Source: Deltaproteobacteria bacterium (GTDB lineage Bacteria; Myxococcota_A; Polyangia; Polyangiales; Polyangiaceae). From it: a stretch of 63,818 bases of DNA. A program made the translations under genes and the position numbers. Below the pieces are notes generated by a model that was not told the DNA's origin, made no database searches, and saw nothing but the letters and a program-made list of their open reading frames with translations. The stretch is from assembly GCA_003235365.1 (NCBI GenBank), contig QJWJ01000111.1, positions 1 to 63,818 of the forward strand, given 5' to 3'. Below, piece after piece: positions 26,521 through 35,283 of the stretch (position 1 is the stretch's first letter; every line of letters begins with the position of its first letter).

Positions 26521-27206
26521 GCGTCGATCTCCAGGCGCAGCAAGTAGCGATTCGTCGAGCCGAGTGGGCTGAGCTTGACGAGCGCCGTCAGCTCGTAGGT
26601 GTTTCCTGGGCGCAGCCGGTCTAGCGCTGGGATTACGATCTGCATGGTGCGTACCTCGCGCGGATCCAGCTCGGCGACGGGGGGGATCAGAGCCCAAGGA
26701 TACGCGCCGCGGTCGCTGAGCTCGTCTACGTCTCCCACAGGGATCTCGTTCATCTCAGCTTCGAAGTACGTGTCGTGCGTGCTCTTGAGACGCCCCAGCG
26801 TGACCTCGCACTTCTGGATCCGGTCGACGGGGTTGTCGACGACGAGGGAGTAGCGTGCGAATCCACCGATGGCGCACTTGGCTTCCAGGGTCGTGAAACG
26901 CGACTTTCCCGTGTTGTTCATCAACGCGCTGAGTCGATTCAGCTTCTCGAGATTGCGACCCTTGGGCCCGAGCAGACTGGCCAGGGCGGTCGCGTGTTTG
27001 AGCTGCAGACGCAGCACGTCCATCATCGTTCCACCCAGGTCCAGCTTCTCCAAGACTTCGCGAGGCAGTTCTGGCACCAGGCCTAGACGGCGCGCTTCGG
27101 CGACGAGCTGCGCGACGTTCGCCATCTGCTCGACGGCAAAGTCTTCGAAGCCATCGAAGATGTCCTCGGGTTTGTGTTCGTGCTCGTCGTCTGAATGGTT
27201 CGACAT
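26517..27206 (-). CDS. Hypothetical two-part protein in the terpenoid operon
   Basis: This is a 229-residue protein. The His/Asp/Glu-rich N-terminus is followed by helices (VAQLVAEARRLGLVPELPREV, LQLKHATALASLLG). The C-terminal half is predicted beta-sandwich-like (RYSLVVDNPVDRIQKCEV, TMQIVIPALDRLRPGNTYELTALVKL). I use the ATG at 27206, 13 bases after the synthase stop. No family is recognised. The beta-sandwich half may bind other operon proteins. Confidence 0.6.
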   Translation of the reverse strand: MSNHSDDEHEHKPEDIFDGFEDFAVEQMANVAQLVAEARRLGLVPELPREVLEKLDLGGTMMDVLRLQLKHATALASLLGPKGRNLEKLNRLSALMNNTGKSRFTTLEAKCAIGGFARYSLVVDNPVDRIQKCEVTLGRLKSTHDTYFEAEMNEIPVGDVDELSDRGAYPWALIPPVAELDPREVRTMQIVIPALDRLRPGNTYELTALVKLSPLGSTNRYLLRLEIDA

Positions 27207-27219
27207 GAATGGTTGCTCC

Positions 27220-28494
27220 TCAGCGGTCACGTTCCCAAATGTACGTGACCAATTCGTCCAAGAATTGATAGTGAGCGCTCGATCGTTCCCACGGGGCTGC
27301 CATGGGGAGCTCGCTGAGCGCACGCCGCGCGTGACGTCGTGCGACTTGGCGTGCGTATTCGATGCTGTTGGCACGTTCGATGAGTTGCATGAGAAGCTCT
27401 ACGTCACCGGCGGTCTTGACCGGACGAGGGTGCTCGGCGATCGACCACTGGCGCAACCGATTTGCGGCTCGCGTCGATAACTCGCCTTGCTTGCAGAGCT
27501 CCTCGATCAACGTGTCGAACTGCGTCGGGTCGTTTGGCGTCGTCTCGATCCGTTCTGTCGTTTCGAGGCGTCCGTATGTGTCCGAGCGCTCGGTTGGTCG
27601 CGGCTTGCCGAGAATGTGGAGCGCGTGTCGTCGCTCGTCGTCGCTGGCGTGGCGCAAGGCGTGAATGAGGATCAGGGTGTGCTTGCCCTCCCACAAATCG
27701 CCGCGCAACTCTTTGCCGTACGCAGCCTCATCTCCCACCAGGTTCAGAATGTCGTCTTGGATCTGGAAGGCGATACCCATCGACGTCGCCAGGCGCCTCA
27801 GACGCATGCTGGTCAGTTCATCAGCCCCGGCCGCAATCGCTCCCACGGTCATCGGAGCGATGAAGGTGTACCACCCGGTCTTCTGGTGCACCATGCGCAG
27901 GTAGGCGCGGTCCGGCAATTGCCACGCACCTCGCGTGATCCACATCAGTTCCGTGGATTGGCCTTCCGCCGACTCACGCGCCATGCGTGCTACGATGCGC
28001 AACACCTTGAGCGCCGGCCCGAGTCCCATCAAGCGTGTGTTGTCGAGGAGGGGCTCCAGAGCCGATGCCAGCATTGCATCGGCTACGTTGATTGCGACTG
28101 CCGTGCCGTGCTCTCGGTGTAAGGTTGGTCGATCTCGGCGCTTCTCAGATCCATCCTCGATGTCGTCGTGAATGAGGAATGCGTTGTGATACAGTTCGAG
28201 CACCGCTGCCGACCTGCTCACGCGCTCCAGGCTGCCGCCGAGCGCGCGGCACGTTGCAATGCACAGGGCTGGCCTGAGTGCTTTGCCCTGGCGCAAGGGA
28301 TAGTCCAACATCAGCTGATACAAATCGCGCGCACGCGAGTCAGCACGGCCGAGTGTCAGCTCGAGCTCTGTCAGTGTCATCCGCCGGCATTCATCTAGAT
28401 AGCCATCTAGAGTGAACGGGGGCGGTCGCGGCGGGAGGGCCACCGGTTCGCTTGCGGATGCCGGAGAATGCATGGCCGGAAGAGAGTCGACCAT
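27220..28494 (-). CDS. Polyprenyl diphosphate synthase (trans-isoprenyl)
   Basis: This 424-residue protein condenses isopentenyl diphosphate with allylic diphosphates. The first Asp-rich motif is DDIED (110-114, in HNAFLIHDDIED). The second reads DDILN (247-251, in FQIQDDILN), with Asn in place of the final Asp. LRQGKALRPAL (67-77) is the substrate-binding GKxxRP site, and KTGWYTF follows. The residues four and five before the first motif are Phe and Ala, which does not settle product length. A C-terminal ~120-residue extension is longer than usual. It is the first gene of the operon and would supply its C15-C25 substrate. Confidence 0.92.
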   Translation of the reverse strand: MVDSLPAMHSPASASEPVALPPRPPPFTLDGYLDECRRMTLTELELTLGRADSRARDLYQLMLDYPLRQGKALRPALCIATCRALGGSLERVSRSAAVLELYHNAFLIHDDIEDGSEKRRDRPTLHREHGTAVAINVADAMLASALEPLLDNTRLMGLGPALKVLRIVARMARESAEGQSTELMWITRGAWQLPDRAYLRMVHQKTGWYTFIAPMTVGAIAAGADELTSMRLRRLATSMGIAFQIQDDILNLVGDEAAYGKELRGDLWEGKHTLILIHALRHASDDERRHALHILGKPRPTERSDTYGRLETTERIETTPNDPTQFDTLIEELCKQGELSTRAANRLRQWSIAEHPRPVKTAGDVELLMQLIERANSIEYARQVARRHARRALSELPMAAPWERSSAHYQFLDELVTYIWERDR

Positions 28495-28614
28495 GCTCCG
28501 ATCCGAGGCGTCAAGCGGCGGCGGCGTTCAGCCCAACCAAAGCAGTTTCATTTCCTACGAGTTGGGTCGGATTCGCCGCGGCGATTGCTGCGGACTGCTC
28601 GCGCCCGATCGCTT

Positions 28615-28761
28615 GAGCACCGATCAGCTTGCCAGTGCACGGAAATGCCCCGAAAAATCGCCCCAGCGGGGGTGAGGGCGTTCTTCGGGCCATGTTCGGG
28701 CACTCCTGCTCGCTGCTCTAGGTTGTTGATTTGTCGCGGCAATCAACATGATTGCCGCTCT
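28615..28761 (+). repeat. Structured interspersed repeat, copy A
   Basis: This copy lies in the 428-base gap between the polyprenyl synthase start and the 3' end of the next lipoprotein gene. It has the nested hairpin parts described for copy C, but with about six bases missing near its right arm (TGCTCGCTGCTCTAGG). The rest of this gap shows nothing else I can name. The synthase promoter presumably lies nearby. Confidence 0.85.
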
Positions 28762-28922
28762 GGGAGGGGCGCAGGAGCTTCAGTGGAGGTTCATTGCTGG
28801 TCGCGCCCGCTTCCTGGCGACCGAGCCGAGCGTGGTGTGGCGAATGTCACACGGGGCTCGCTTGCGATGCATTGCGGCAGTCGATCCGAAACATTCGACG
28901 GGTTCGGTGCGTTGGAGCCGTT

Positions 28923-29849
28923 TCAGGGGTTCAACGCGAAGCAGTAGAACCCACCGTAACCCCCGCCGCTTCCGACCGTGGGATTGTCGAGATCTGGCGG
29001 CCCCATCTCGGTGAGAAACACCCCCGGCGCGCAACCGGCTTCGTCGGCGGCGGAGATCCAGTGGGCCAGATCCCCAATGGCGAATTCCTCGAAGTCCGCC
29101 GGGTCGAAGGCGTCTGGACCCAAGGCGGCTGCGGCGGCAAAGCCGCTGGCACCGGTAGGCCACGGGTGACCCACCCGTGGATGACCCCACGGTTCGGCGC
29201 TCGTCCAATCTTTACACGTGGATTGTTGAGGATCGGGGCGTACCGTGTACAGCCTTCCCTGCACGTTGGTTCCGGTCAGGATCTCGTGGTTGTCGACGAG
29301 TTCTCCATCGGGCGCGTGGTTGGGCACACCATCTTCGTTGGGCAGGTCGAGCCGAATCTCGGGATCGATCCCGACTGGCCGCTGATTGATGAGGTCCTTC
29401 AGGTTTGCCGCGATGAGTCTTCCCAGGCGGTCGTACCAGGGGCCGTTGCCGATACGGTCACGGGCGTGAATGGGGCCACCACCGGGTCCGGAGGTCACAC
29501 TGAGGAATGCCTTCCACTGTTTGATGCCAGAGCCTCGCATCGAGCGTTCGGCGATCTCCCGGCATATCTTGTCGGCCCCTTTCAAGCCGTCCTCTTCACC
29601 ATATCGCAGGTCCCCGCCAAATCCGAGATCGCTGTCGGCGAGGTCCTGCAGTGCGGCAAGGCTGGTCACGAAGAACGAGAACGGTTCGAGCGAGATACGA
29701 CGGCCGGCGTCTGGGTCGCCGTCATGAGCGGTCGTCTCATCGTCGGGGAGAACACCATCATCGCCACACGCAACCAACAATGACGGCGTGAGGAAGGTGA
29801 AGATGGCTAGCAGTCTCAGGCGGATGGTGTGTCGTGAGGTAACGGGCAT
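28923..29849 (-). CDS. Myxobacterial secreted lipoprotein (lectin/endostatin-like)
   Basis: This 308-residue protein begins with a lipoprotein signal (RLRLLAIFTFLTPSLLVAC) and a short Asp-rich spacer. The conserved core (SFFVTSLAALQDLA, GFGGDLRYGEEDGLKGADKI, RIGNGPWYDRLGRLIA) is typical of a family common in Myxococcota. It resembles the endostatin/collagen NC10-like fold that binds carbohydrate or matrix. I start at the ATG at 29849. The target ligand is unknown. Confidence 0.72.
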   Translation of the reverse strand: MPVTSRHTIRLRLLAIFTFLTPSLLVACGDDGVLPDDETTAHDGDPDAGRRISLEPFSFFVTSLAALQDLADSDLGFGGDLRYGEEDGLKGADKICREIAERSMRGSGIKQWKAFLSVTSGPGGGPIHARDRIGNGPWYDRLGRLIAANLKDLINQRPVGIDPEIRLDLPNEDGVPNHAPDGELVDNHEILTGTNVQGRLYTVRPDPQQSTCKDWTSAEPWGHPRVGHPWPTGASGFAAAAALGPDAFDPADFEEFAIGDLAHWISAADEAGCAPGVFLTEMGPPDLDNPTVGSGGGYGGFYCFALNP

Positions 29850-30262
29850 GGTGCTCGGGTGCGCTTCGCCTGATGCCGTCGCGGTTCGATCTCGAACCGG
29901 CGAACTCGGTTCCTTGCCGGAGTTTTCGCGAAAGCGCTGCGTCAATGAGGGCATGCTCGATCAACGACGGCAGGTCAACCAAACCAGGTAAGCCTAATCG
30001 ACAACCGAATGGTCGTTGTCGCCGACGGCCATTCGTTGCTGCACGACGCAGCTCCTGTATCGATCCGCGAGACGGATCGTTGATCAATGCCACAGGAGAA
30101 TCGCAGAAAGAAGGCGCTGCAGCGAGCGTCGTTCAGGGGGGATTGAGCGAATGGGAGCGAACGGTTTCTCCGATGCCTGGGGTCGGTTCTGGGCACACAT
30201 GTGGAGCCCATCATGCTGCGGGGAAACAATGATGATCGAGCGCAGCACGTCGAATGCCTCCG

Positions 30263-30420
30263 AGAGCACCGATCAGCTTGCCTGTGCACGGAAAATGCCC
30301 GAAAAAGTCGCCCCAGCGGGGTGAGGGCGCTTTTCGGGGCCGCGTTCGGGCACTCTTGCTCGCAGCTCGGTGCTCTAGGTTGTTGATTTGTCGCGGCAAT
30401 CAACCTGATTGCCGCTCTGG
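30263..30420 (+). repeat. Structured interspersed repeat, copy B
   Basis: This full-length copy lies in the ~640-base gap between a divergent lipoprotein gene and the ArsR gene. It has the same order of hairpins as the other copies and ends GATTGCCGCTCTGG. The next bases supply a TTGACA that looks like the -35 box of the ArsR promoter. Confidence 0.88.
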
Positions 30421-30477
30421 TTGACAGCGACGATCGCCATTGGTAACAACAGTGTTACCGTAACTCAGAGGTTACGG
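30421..30477 (+). promoter_or_regulatory. ArsR promoter with two tandem palindromic operators
   Basis: A consensus -35 (TTGACA, 30421-30426) is followed by GGTAACAACAGTGTTACC (30442-30459) and CCGTAACTCAGAGGTTACGG (30458-30477). Both are GTAAC-N6-GTTAC palindromes, and the second has perfect 7-base arms. They overlap the expected -10 region and sit 10 bases upstream of the ArsR start. Binding by the ArsR dimer would block RNA polymerase, giving autorepression. Confidence 0.72.
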
Positions 30478-30486
30478 TCTGTTCCA

Positions 30487-30822
30487 ATGAGCTCACCTGC
30501 CAGTCACCAGGACCTCGCACTCGATGCATTGGGCAACCCCATCCGACGACAGATGGTCCGATTACTCGCCAAAGGCCCGCAACCCGTCGGCGAGTTGGCC
30601 GCGCACTTCCCCGTTAGTCGCCCGGCGATCTCCAAACACCTGCGGGTGCTGGAGGGTGCCGGGCTCGTCACGCGTGATGCGAAAGGCAACCGCAACTATT
30701 GCCGGCTCGAGGCTCGAGGCTTCGAGGCCGCCCGAGCTTGGCTGGATCATTTCTGGGATGAGGCGCTGGGGCGCTTCAAGCTCTTGGCCGAGAATACGGC
30801 GCCGCGGAGGAAACGTGGCTGA
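30487..30822 (+). CDS. ArsR-family winged-helix transcriptional regulator
   Basis: This is a 111-residue protein. The HTH spans LAKGPQPVGELAAHFPVSRPAISKHLRVLEGAGLV, and the wing is VTRDAKGNRNYCRL, as in the ArsR subgroup paired with AHSA1/SRPBCC proteins. It has no metal-binding cysteine pair. The ATG at 30487 is placed by homology. It overlaps the next gene by eight bases. It likely represses its own operon through the two upstream palindromes. Confidence 0.9.
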   Translation: MSSPASHQDLALDALGNPIRRQMVRLLAKGPQPVGELAAHFPVSRPAISKHLRVLEGAGLVTRDAKGNRNYCRLEARGFEAARAWLDHFWDEALGRFKLLAENTAPRRKRG

Positions 30823-31258
30823 GCCGCTCCGTCGCACGGTCGGCGTGCGCTGCGATGTCGCACACGCGTACGACGTGTTCACTGAACGCATTGATCTCTG
30901 GTGGCCGCGTGGGCACCGGCGGCATGCAGATTCACGCTTGGTCTTGGAAGCAACGCTTGGCGGGCGCTTCTACGAAGTGAGTCCCGGCGGCGGAGAGCTA
31001 CCGCTCGGTACGGTGATCGCGTGCGAGCCACCCAATTCGATCAGCTTCACCTGGCAACCCGGCGCAATCAAAGGGCCGACCCGCGTCGATGTCACGTTCG
31101 TTCAGGAGGGTGACGATACGCTCGTGCACGTTCTGCACTCCGAAGGCGACAGTGCATTGGGTGAGGCGTGGCCAGGGCGTGTGGCCATCTTCTCCCGCAA
31201 CTGGGATCAGGTGCTGTCGGTATTCGTGGCGTACGCCGACGCGTCGGCAGTGAAATGA
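30815..31258 (+). CDS. SRPBCC/AHSA1-family protein
   Basis: This is a 147-residue START-like protein (RTVGVRCDVAHAYDVFTE, then LEATLGGRFYEVSPGG, CEPPNSISFTW, TRVDVTFVQEGDDT). The GTG at 30815 is decided by a strong AGGAGG site just upstream and overlaps the ArsR stop. The pairing of ArsR with this family is common and often controls small-molecule or ion-stress responses. The ligand is unknown. Confidence 0.85.
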   Translation: MAEPLRRTVGVRCDVAHAYDVFTERIDLWWPRGHRRHADSRLVLEATLGGRFYEVSPGGGELPLGTVIACEPPNSISFTWQPGAIKGPTRVDVTFVQEGDDTLVHVLHSEGDSALGEAWPGRVAIFSRNWDQVLSVFVAYADASAVK

Positions 31259-31293
31259 AACAGTAGTGAAACTAATGGGCTGAGGAGCACCGT

Positions 31294-31707
31294 ATGGAAC
31301 TGACTCTCACCGGACTGAATTGGCTTGCGATACTGGTTTGTGTCGTGGTCGGGCAAGTGTTGCTCACGGTTTGGTTCGTGGCGTTGTTCGCCAAACCCTG
31401 GGCGAACGAGTACGGAGTTGACGATCCGAAGCGACACACGAAGGAGGTGCCGGGGTACACTTATGGAATTGGCGCGCTGTGTGTATTCCTCCTGAGCGTG
31501 GGCATTGCCGTTCTGCAGCGCGCTCTGGGCGTACAGAGCGTGGGAGACGCTCTCCTCCTCGGGTTGATCATCGCGATTCAGTTCAGCGTTGCCACGGCGC
31601 TTCCGGGTTATGCGTTTCTCAAACGATACCGCGCGTTCGCGCTCGCCATCGGCAGTCAGACGTTGCTGATTCTGACTGTGTCGGCGGTTCTGGCGGCCTG
31701 GTCGTAG
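31294..31707 (+). CDS. DUF1761-family membrane protein
   Basis: This is a 137-residue protein with four predicted transmembrane helices (LNWLAILVCVVVGQVLLTVWF, YTYGIGALCVFLLSVGIAVL, LLLGLIIAIQFSVATAL, FALAIGSQTLLILTVSAVL). The family is uncharacterised. It lies 35 bases after the AHSA1 gene and is probably in the same ArsR-controlled operon. Confidence 0.82.
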   Translation: MELTLTGLNWLAILVCVVVGQVLLTVWFVALFAKPWANEYGVDDPKRHTKEVPGYTYGIGALCVFLLSVGIAVLQRALGVQSVGDALLLGLIIAIQFSVATALPGYAFLKRYRAFALAIGSQTLLILTVSAVLAAWS

Positions 31708-31837
31708 CGTGTCGTGGGATGGGGCTTCATGTTCCAGCAATTTTCGGTTCGGGGTGGCATCCACCGCTGGGCCGAATGATTCACCCATGGCATTTCGTAC
31801 GCCTGAACGGTGTCGTCGTGGGTCACACTGAACGTCC

Positions 31838-32995
31838 ATGACTTGTCGGGACGTTTCGACCGCTGTACCGCTCGTTTGTCTGGCTCTCCTCGCGGCATGT
31901 CAGGGGTCGGACACGGATCCGGAAGACACCACCTCCAACACCAGTTCGAGTCCCAGTACGCCGGCACCAGGCACCACGCCGGGTGCCACGAGCCCCGGGG
32001 TCGACACGACGCCCGCTCAGGTCTCTCCCACGCCGGACCCGACGACCTCGACGCCGGCCTCGGTCGGACCGACTGGACCCGCGACACCTGACGGATCCGG
32101 ATCGGGTTCCTCGCCGCTGCCTGCTGGATCGGAACCGGTGCAGACGGTTGGGCCCACCGGTGCTGGTGGAAATGTTCCCGTTGCGCCAACGCCTGGCAAC
32201 GCGGGCGGCACCGCGACGGCGAGTGGCGGATCGGCAGTTACACCGACCGGGGGAATGGGTGGCGAAGGACCGAGCGGTCCGGGTGGCGGAGACCCGTGTG
32301 ACAGCGCGCTGTTCTGTGACGACTTCGAGGACGACGCCAGTGGCATGTCGCCGGGCCAGCCGTGGCAGTCAGACGTCAACGGTGGTGGCGTCGAGGTATC
32401 GGAAGAGCGTGCGTTCTCGGGCACCAAGTCAGTGCACGTGTCCAACACCGAAGGCGCATACAAGCGGGCGTACTTCTCCGTCGAAGGCGACCCCGTGTTT
32501 CCGGCAGCCGCTCAGGAGATGTACGGGCGGATGATGATGTGGCTCGAAGCGACGCCTGAGGGGAGCGTTCACTGGACGTTCATCCAGGGTGAGGGGCCGT
32601 CAGACGATGGCAGTTACGACATCTTCTATCGCTACGGGGGCCAACACGACGGCAAGCTGATGGCGAACTTCGAAACTCAGGGCAAGGCGACCGACTGCTG
32701 GGATCATTCGGAGACGGTGATGCCTACTCAGACGTGGGCCTGCCTCGAGTGGCGCTTCGATACGGCCAACGATGAGATGCAGTTCTGGCTCGACGGAGCG
32801 GAGATCACCGACATTCACGTGACGGGCATGGGCGAAGGCTGTGTGTCGAACGATTTGGCCGGAGCATGGCCCGCGCCAGCACAGTTCGAAATCCTCCGTC
32901 TGGGTTGGGAGAAGTACCAACAGTCGAGTGAACTCAATGCGTGGATCGACGATGTGGTCGTGAGCTCAGCTCGCGTCGGTTGCCCCGAGCCCTGA
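31838..32995 (+). CDS. Secreted lipoprotein with concanavalin-like/Cip1-like domain
   Basis: This is a 385-residue protein. A lipoprotein signal (VPLVCLALLAAC) is followed by a ~130-residue Ser/Thr/Pro/Gly linker. The globular C-terminal half begins CDDFEDDASGMSPGQPW, then MYGRMMMWLEATPE, WACLEWRFDTANDEMQFWL, and ends WIDDVVVSS. This fits a Cip1-like or polysaccharide-lyase jelly-roll fold that binds or cleaves polysaccharide. It shares this fold with the lipoprotein at 42933-43943. Catalytic activity cannot be judged from sequence. Confidence 0.7.
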   Translation: MTCRDVSTAVPLVCLALLAACQGSDTDPEDTTSNTSSSPSTPAPGTTPGATSPGVDTTPAQVSPTPDPTTSTPASVGPTGPATPDGSGSGSSPLPAGSEPVQTVGPTGAGGNVPVAPTPGNAGGTATASGGSAVTPTGGMGGEGPSGPGGGDPCDSALFCDDFEDDASGMSPGQPWQSDVNGGGVEVSEERAFSGTKSVHVSNTEGAYKRAYFSVEGDPVFPAAAQEMYGRMMMWLEATPEGSVHWTFIQGEGPSDDGSYDIFYRYGGQHDGKLMANFETQGKATDCWDHSETVMPTQTWACLEWRFDTANDEMQFWLDGAEITDIHVTGMGEGCVSNDLAGAWPAPAQFEILRLGWEKYQQSSELNAWIDDVVVSSARVGCPEP

Positions 32996-33097
32996 CACGC
33001 AGGAACATCGGCGCGCGAGTGCGCCGTCACCGTTTGCTTTCTCACATCAGAGGCTGGCGAGAGAGCAGACGGCCTCGCCGGTCCGTTCACTCGTTGC

Positions 33098-34852
33098 TCA
33101 CTCTGCGGCGGCGTCGTCTTTCACGCAGAAGACACCGTTGGAGGCACCGAACACGTTGCCCGGATCGAGTGCTTGCTTCATCGACCGGATGACTTGCTTG
33201 CTCGTCGGTTCCAGTTTCTCATCCAGCAGGTCGGCGCGCAGCTTGCCAATTCCGTGGTGGTTCGAGATGGCGCCGCCCGCCCTCACGATGGCTTTGCGCA
33301 ACCGGTGGTCCGCGTCACCCGCGATGCGAGCGCCGTCGAGCCCGCGAGTGCAGACGCCGTACGTGAGGTAGATGCACACGCCAGTCAGGTACAACTGGGT
33401 GATGCGAAAGGACACGTAAGGCTTGCCGGGGATGCCGAAGTCCGTATGGATTTGCCGAGCTTCCTGGCGCACCGCCTCGCAAATGTCGTGGATCTTGTCC
33501 CAGGGGGCGGTGGTCTCTATCGTTTCCCCCATGACGCCCAGCTTGGTCAGAAAATCTCGGATGTAGGCGATGGCGAACGTCAGGTTGTAGCCGCGCTTAC
33601 CATTGCTCGCCCCGCCGAAGAAGCCGTCATACTCACCCGCGAGCTCACCGATCAGCTTCTTTTGAGCTTCGACTTCATGCTTGGTCCCTTCGAGCACGAG
33701 CGTTGCGGCGGCCATCTTCGTCAGGTCGATACCCTTGATCTTCTGCAGAAAAGCCTTCTGTAGCTTGGACTTGGTCTTGGCGACGGTGCCTGTCTCTGCG
33801 GGTTTCAGCGCGTGACCGAAGCGAAACTGTTCGTTGTCGACGAGTCGAATGCTGGCGGGCAAGAACGACGTTCCGGACAAGGCCCGCAGGAACGAGACGC
33901 CTTGCTCGAAACTGGGAAAAATCAGGCTTTCGAACGCCGTGGCTTCTGGCAATTCCCGAATGCGTAGCACCGCCTTGGTGATGAGGCCGAAGTTGCCTTC
34001 CGAACCAAACAAGGCCGGTCGCACCTGGACGCCCGCTGACTGTCGCGGGAATGCGTCCATGGTTTGTACCTCGCCCGTTGGCGTAACCAAAGTGATCTGC
34101 TCGACGATGTCTTCAATGCCGCCGTATCGGTGGCGCTTCATGCCGCTGGCGTTGGTCGAGATCCAACCGCCCAACGTCGACAGTTCTTGGCTATCTGGTT
34201 CGTGACCGCTGGTGAAGCCTTCTTTGGCGAGACGGCGCTCGAGTTCACTCCCTGCGATACCTGCTTGGATACACGCTTGTCGGTTACCGCGATTGATCCA
34301 CTCGATGCGATCCATCGGTCGCATGTCGACCGAGACGATCATGCGCTTCTCTTGCTTGGGGAGCATCAGTGCGCCAGTGACGTTCGTGCCGCCGCCGTAG
34401 GGGATCAGGCACACGTCGTGTTCGGCGGCCAGCTTGGTGATGCGCACTGCATGGTCTTGAGACTTGCACAGAAACACCATGTCGACCGTGCGTGCCAACT
34501 TGCCGTACAGGGCCTGATAGACCTCGTCGGCTGTGGCCTGGCCGTGGCTGTGAATCGCACGCTGACGGTCGTCGAAGGTGAAATCTTCCGCGGGAAACGC
34601 CGCTGCGACGGCCTCGCAGAATGCCCGGTTCTCGTTCGGCGGAGGGACTTGCAGCGGTACCGTCTCGAGCAGCTTCGACGTATCGAGCCGGACTCCCAAC
34701 ACGTCCTCGCAAAAGGGCAGGAACCCGGGCATGCTGAACCCGCTGATTTCGTAGCGATGACCCGACAGTCGAACGTTCCCGTCAGGGCCCAATTCGAACT
34801 GCGTGTCGCGAAAGCCCCAACCATGCTCCCAGAGCGCGTCATCGTTGGCCAT
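33098..34852 (-). CDS. Alkyldihydroxyacetonephosphate-synthase-like FAD oxidase
   Basis: This 584-residue protein matches alkylglycerone-phosphate synthase. It has the FAD (PCMH) domain with IPYGGGTNVTGALMLP, HEPDSQELSTLGGWISTNAS with GMKRHRYGGIEDIVE, and the active-site SNHHGIGKLR. Such enzymes replace the fatty acyl group of acyl-DHAP with a fatty alcohol, making the ether bond of plasmalogen-type lipids, known in myxobacteria. I start at the ATG at 34852, because upstream sequence comes from the repeat. It follows the radical SAM lipid operon after 431 bases, of which the repeat takes about 155. Confidence 0.88.
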   Translation of the reverse strand: MANDDALWEHGWGFRDTQFELGPDGNVRLSGHRYEISGFSMPGFLPFCEDVLGVRLDTSKLLETVPLQVPPPNENRAFCEAVAAAFPAEDFTFDDRQRAIHSHGQATADEVYQALYGKLARTVDMVFLCKSQDHAVRITKLAAEHDVCLIPYGGGTNVTGALMLPKQEKRMIVSVDMRPMDRIEWINRGNRQACIQAGIAGSELERRLAKEGFTSGHEPDSQELSTLGGWISTNASGMKRHRYGGIEDIVEQITLVTPTGEVQTMDAFPRQSAGVQVRPALFGSEGNFGLITKAVLRIRELPEATAFESLIFPSFEQGVSFLRALSGTSFLPASIRLVDNEQFRFGHALKPAETGTVAKTKSKLQKAFLQKIKGIDLTKMAAATLVLEGTKHEVEAQKKLIGELAGEYDGFFGGASNGKRGYNLTFAIAYIRDFLTKLGVMGETIETTAPWDKIHDICEAVRQEARQIHTDFGIPGKPYVSFRITQLYLTGVCIYLTYGVCTRGLDGARIAGDADHRLRKAIVRAGGAISNHHGIGKLRADLLDEKLEPTSKQVIRSMKQALDPGNVFGASNGVFCVKDDAAAE

Positions 34853-34900
34853 ACGCGCGCGGACCCTAGCACCGGGGCCCTTTCGATCCAAGCTCGTTCT

Positions 34901-35056
34901 AGAGCACCGATCAGCTTGCCAGTGCACGGAAATGCCCCGAAAAATCGCCCCATCGGGGGTGAGGACGCTTTTCGGGGCGACGTTCGGGCACTCTTGCTCG
35001 CAGCTCGGTGCTCTAGGTTGTTGATTTGTCGCGGCAATCAACATGATTGCCGCTCT
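34901..35056 (+). repeat. Structured interspersed repeat, copy C (reference copy)
   Basis: The outer arms are perfect 12-base inverted repeats: CTAGAGCACCGA, starting two bases before the repeat, and TCGGTGCTCTAG. Inside them, GCCCCGAAAAATCGCCC pairs with GGGCGCTTTTCGGGGC. A right-hand module then offers two mutually exclusive hairpins, GTTGATT/AATCAAC and GCGGCAATC/GATTGCCGC. All copies face the same way. The copies differ at few positions. Confidence 0.9.
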
Positions 35057-35252
35057 AACGGGTGCGTAGGGCGCGTCGCACCGCCCTTCAGGCGTGCGCA
35101 CCTCCGTACAAACCCCACGAAGTTGCCGCGTTGATCGAGGGGCTGCCCGAGGCAGTCCCCAGCTAGGGCGCCAATAGGACTGAGGCGGGTAACCCCATAC
35201 AGTGACGTGCTCTGGCAGGGGCGGTTTTTCAGACCCTCACCAAACGAGAGCC

Positions 35253-35282
35253 CGAACAACTGCCCGCAATCGTGCTCGTCCC
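35253..35282 (+). repeat. Short interspersed repeat, copy 3 (degenerate)
   Basis: This is a looser match to 1677-1707 and 48730-48760 (CGAACAACTGCCCGCAATCG), lacking one base. Its right end reaches the stop codon of the radical SAM gene. Confidence 0.3.
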
Positions 35283-35283
35283 T

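Larger units (their letters stand above)
29850..30486. other. Intergenic region between divergent lipoprotein and ArsR genes
   Basis: About 640 bases. Apart from repeat copy B (30263-30420) and the promoter/operator region (30421-30477), I see no gene, RNA or further repeat. Frames on both strands give low-quality translations. Confidence 0.5.
34853..35283. other. Gap between the AGPS-like gene and the radical SAM gene
   Basis: This 431-base gap holds repeat copy C and a degenerate 31-base repeat (35253-35282). Otherwise I see nothing certain. A promoter for the AGPS-like gene is expected near its left end. Confidence 0.5.
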
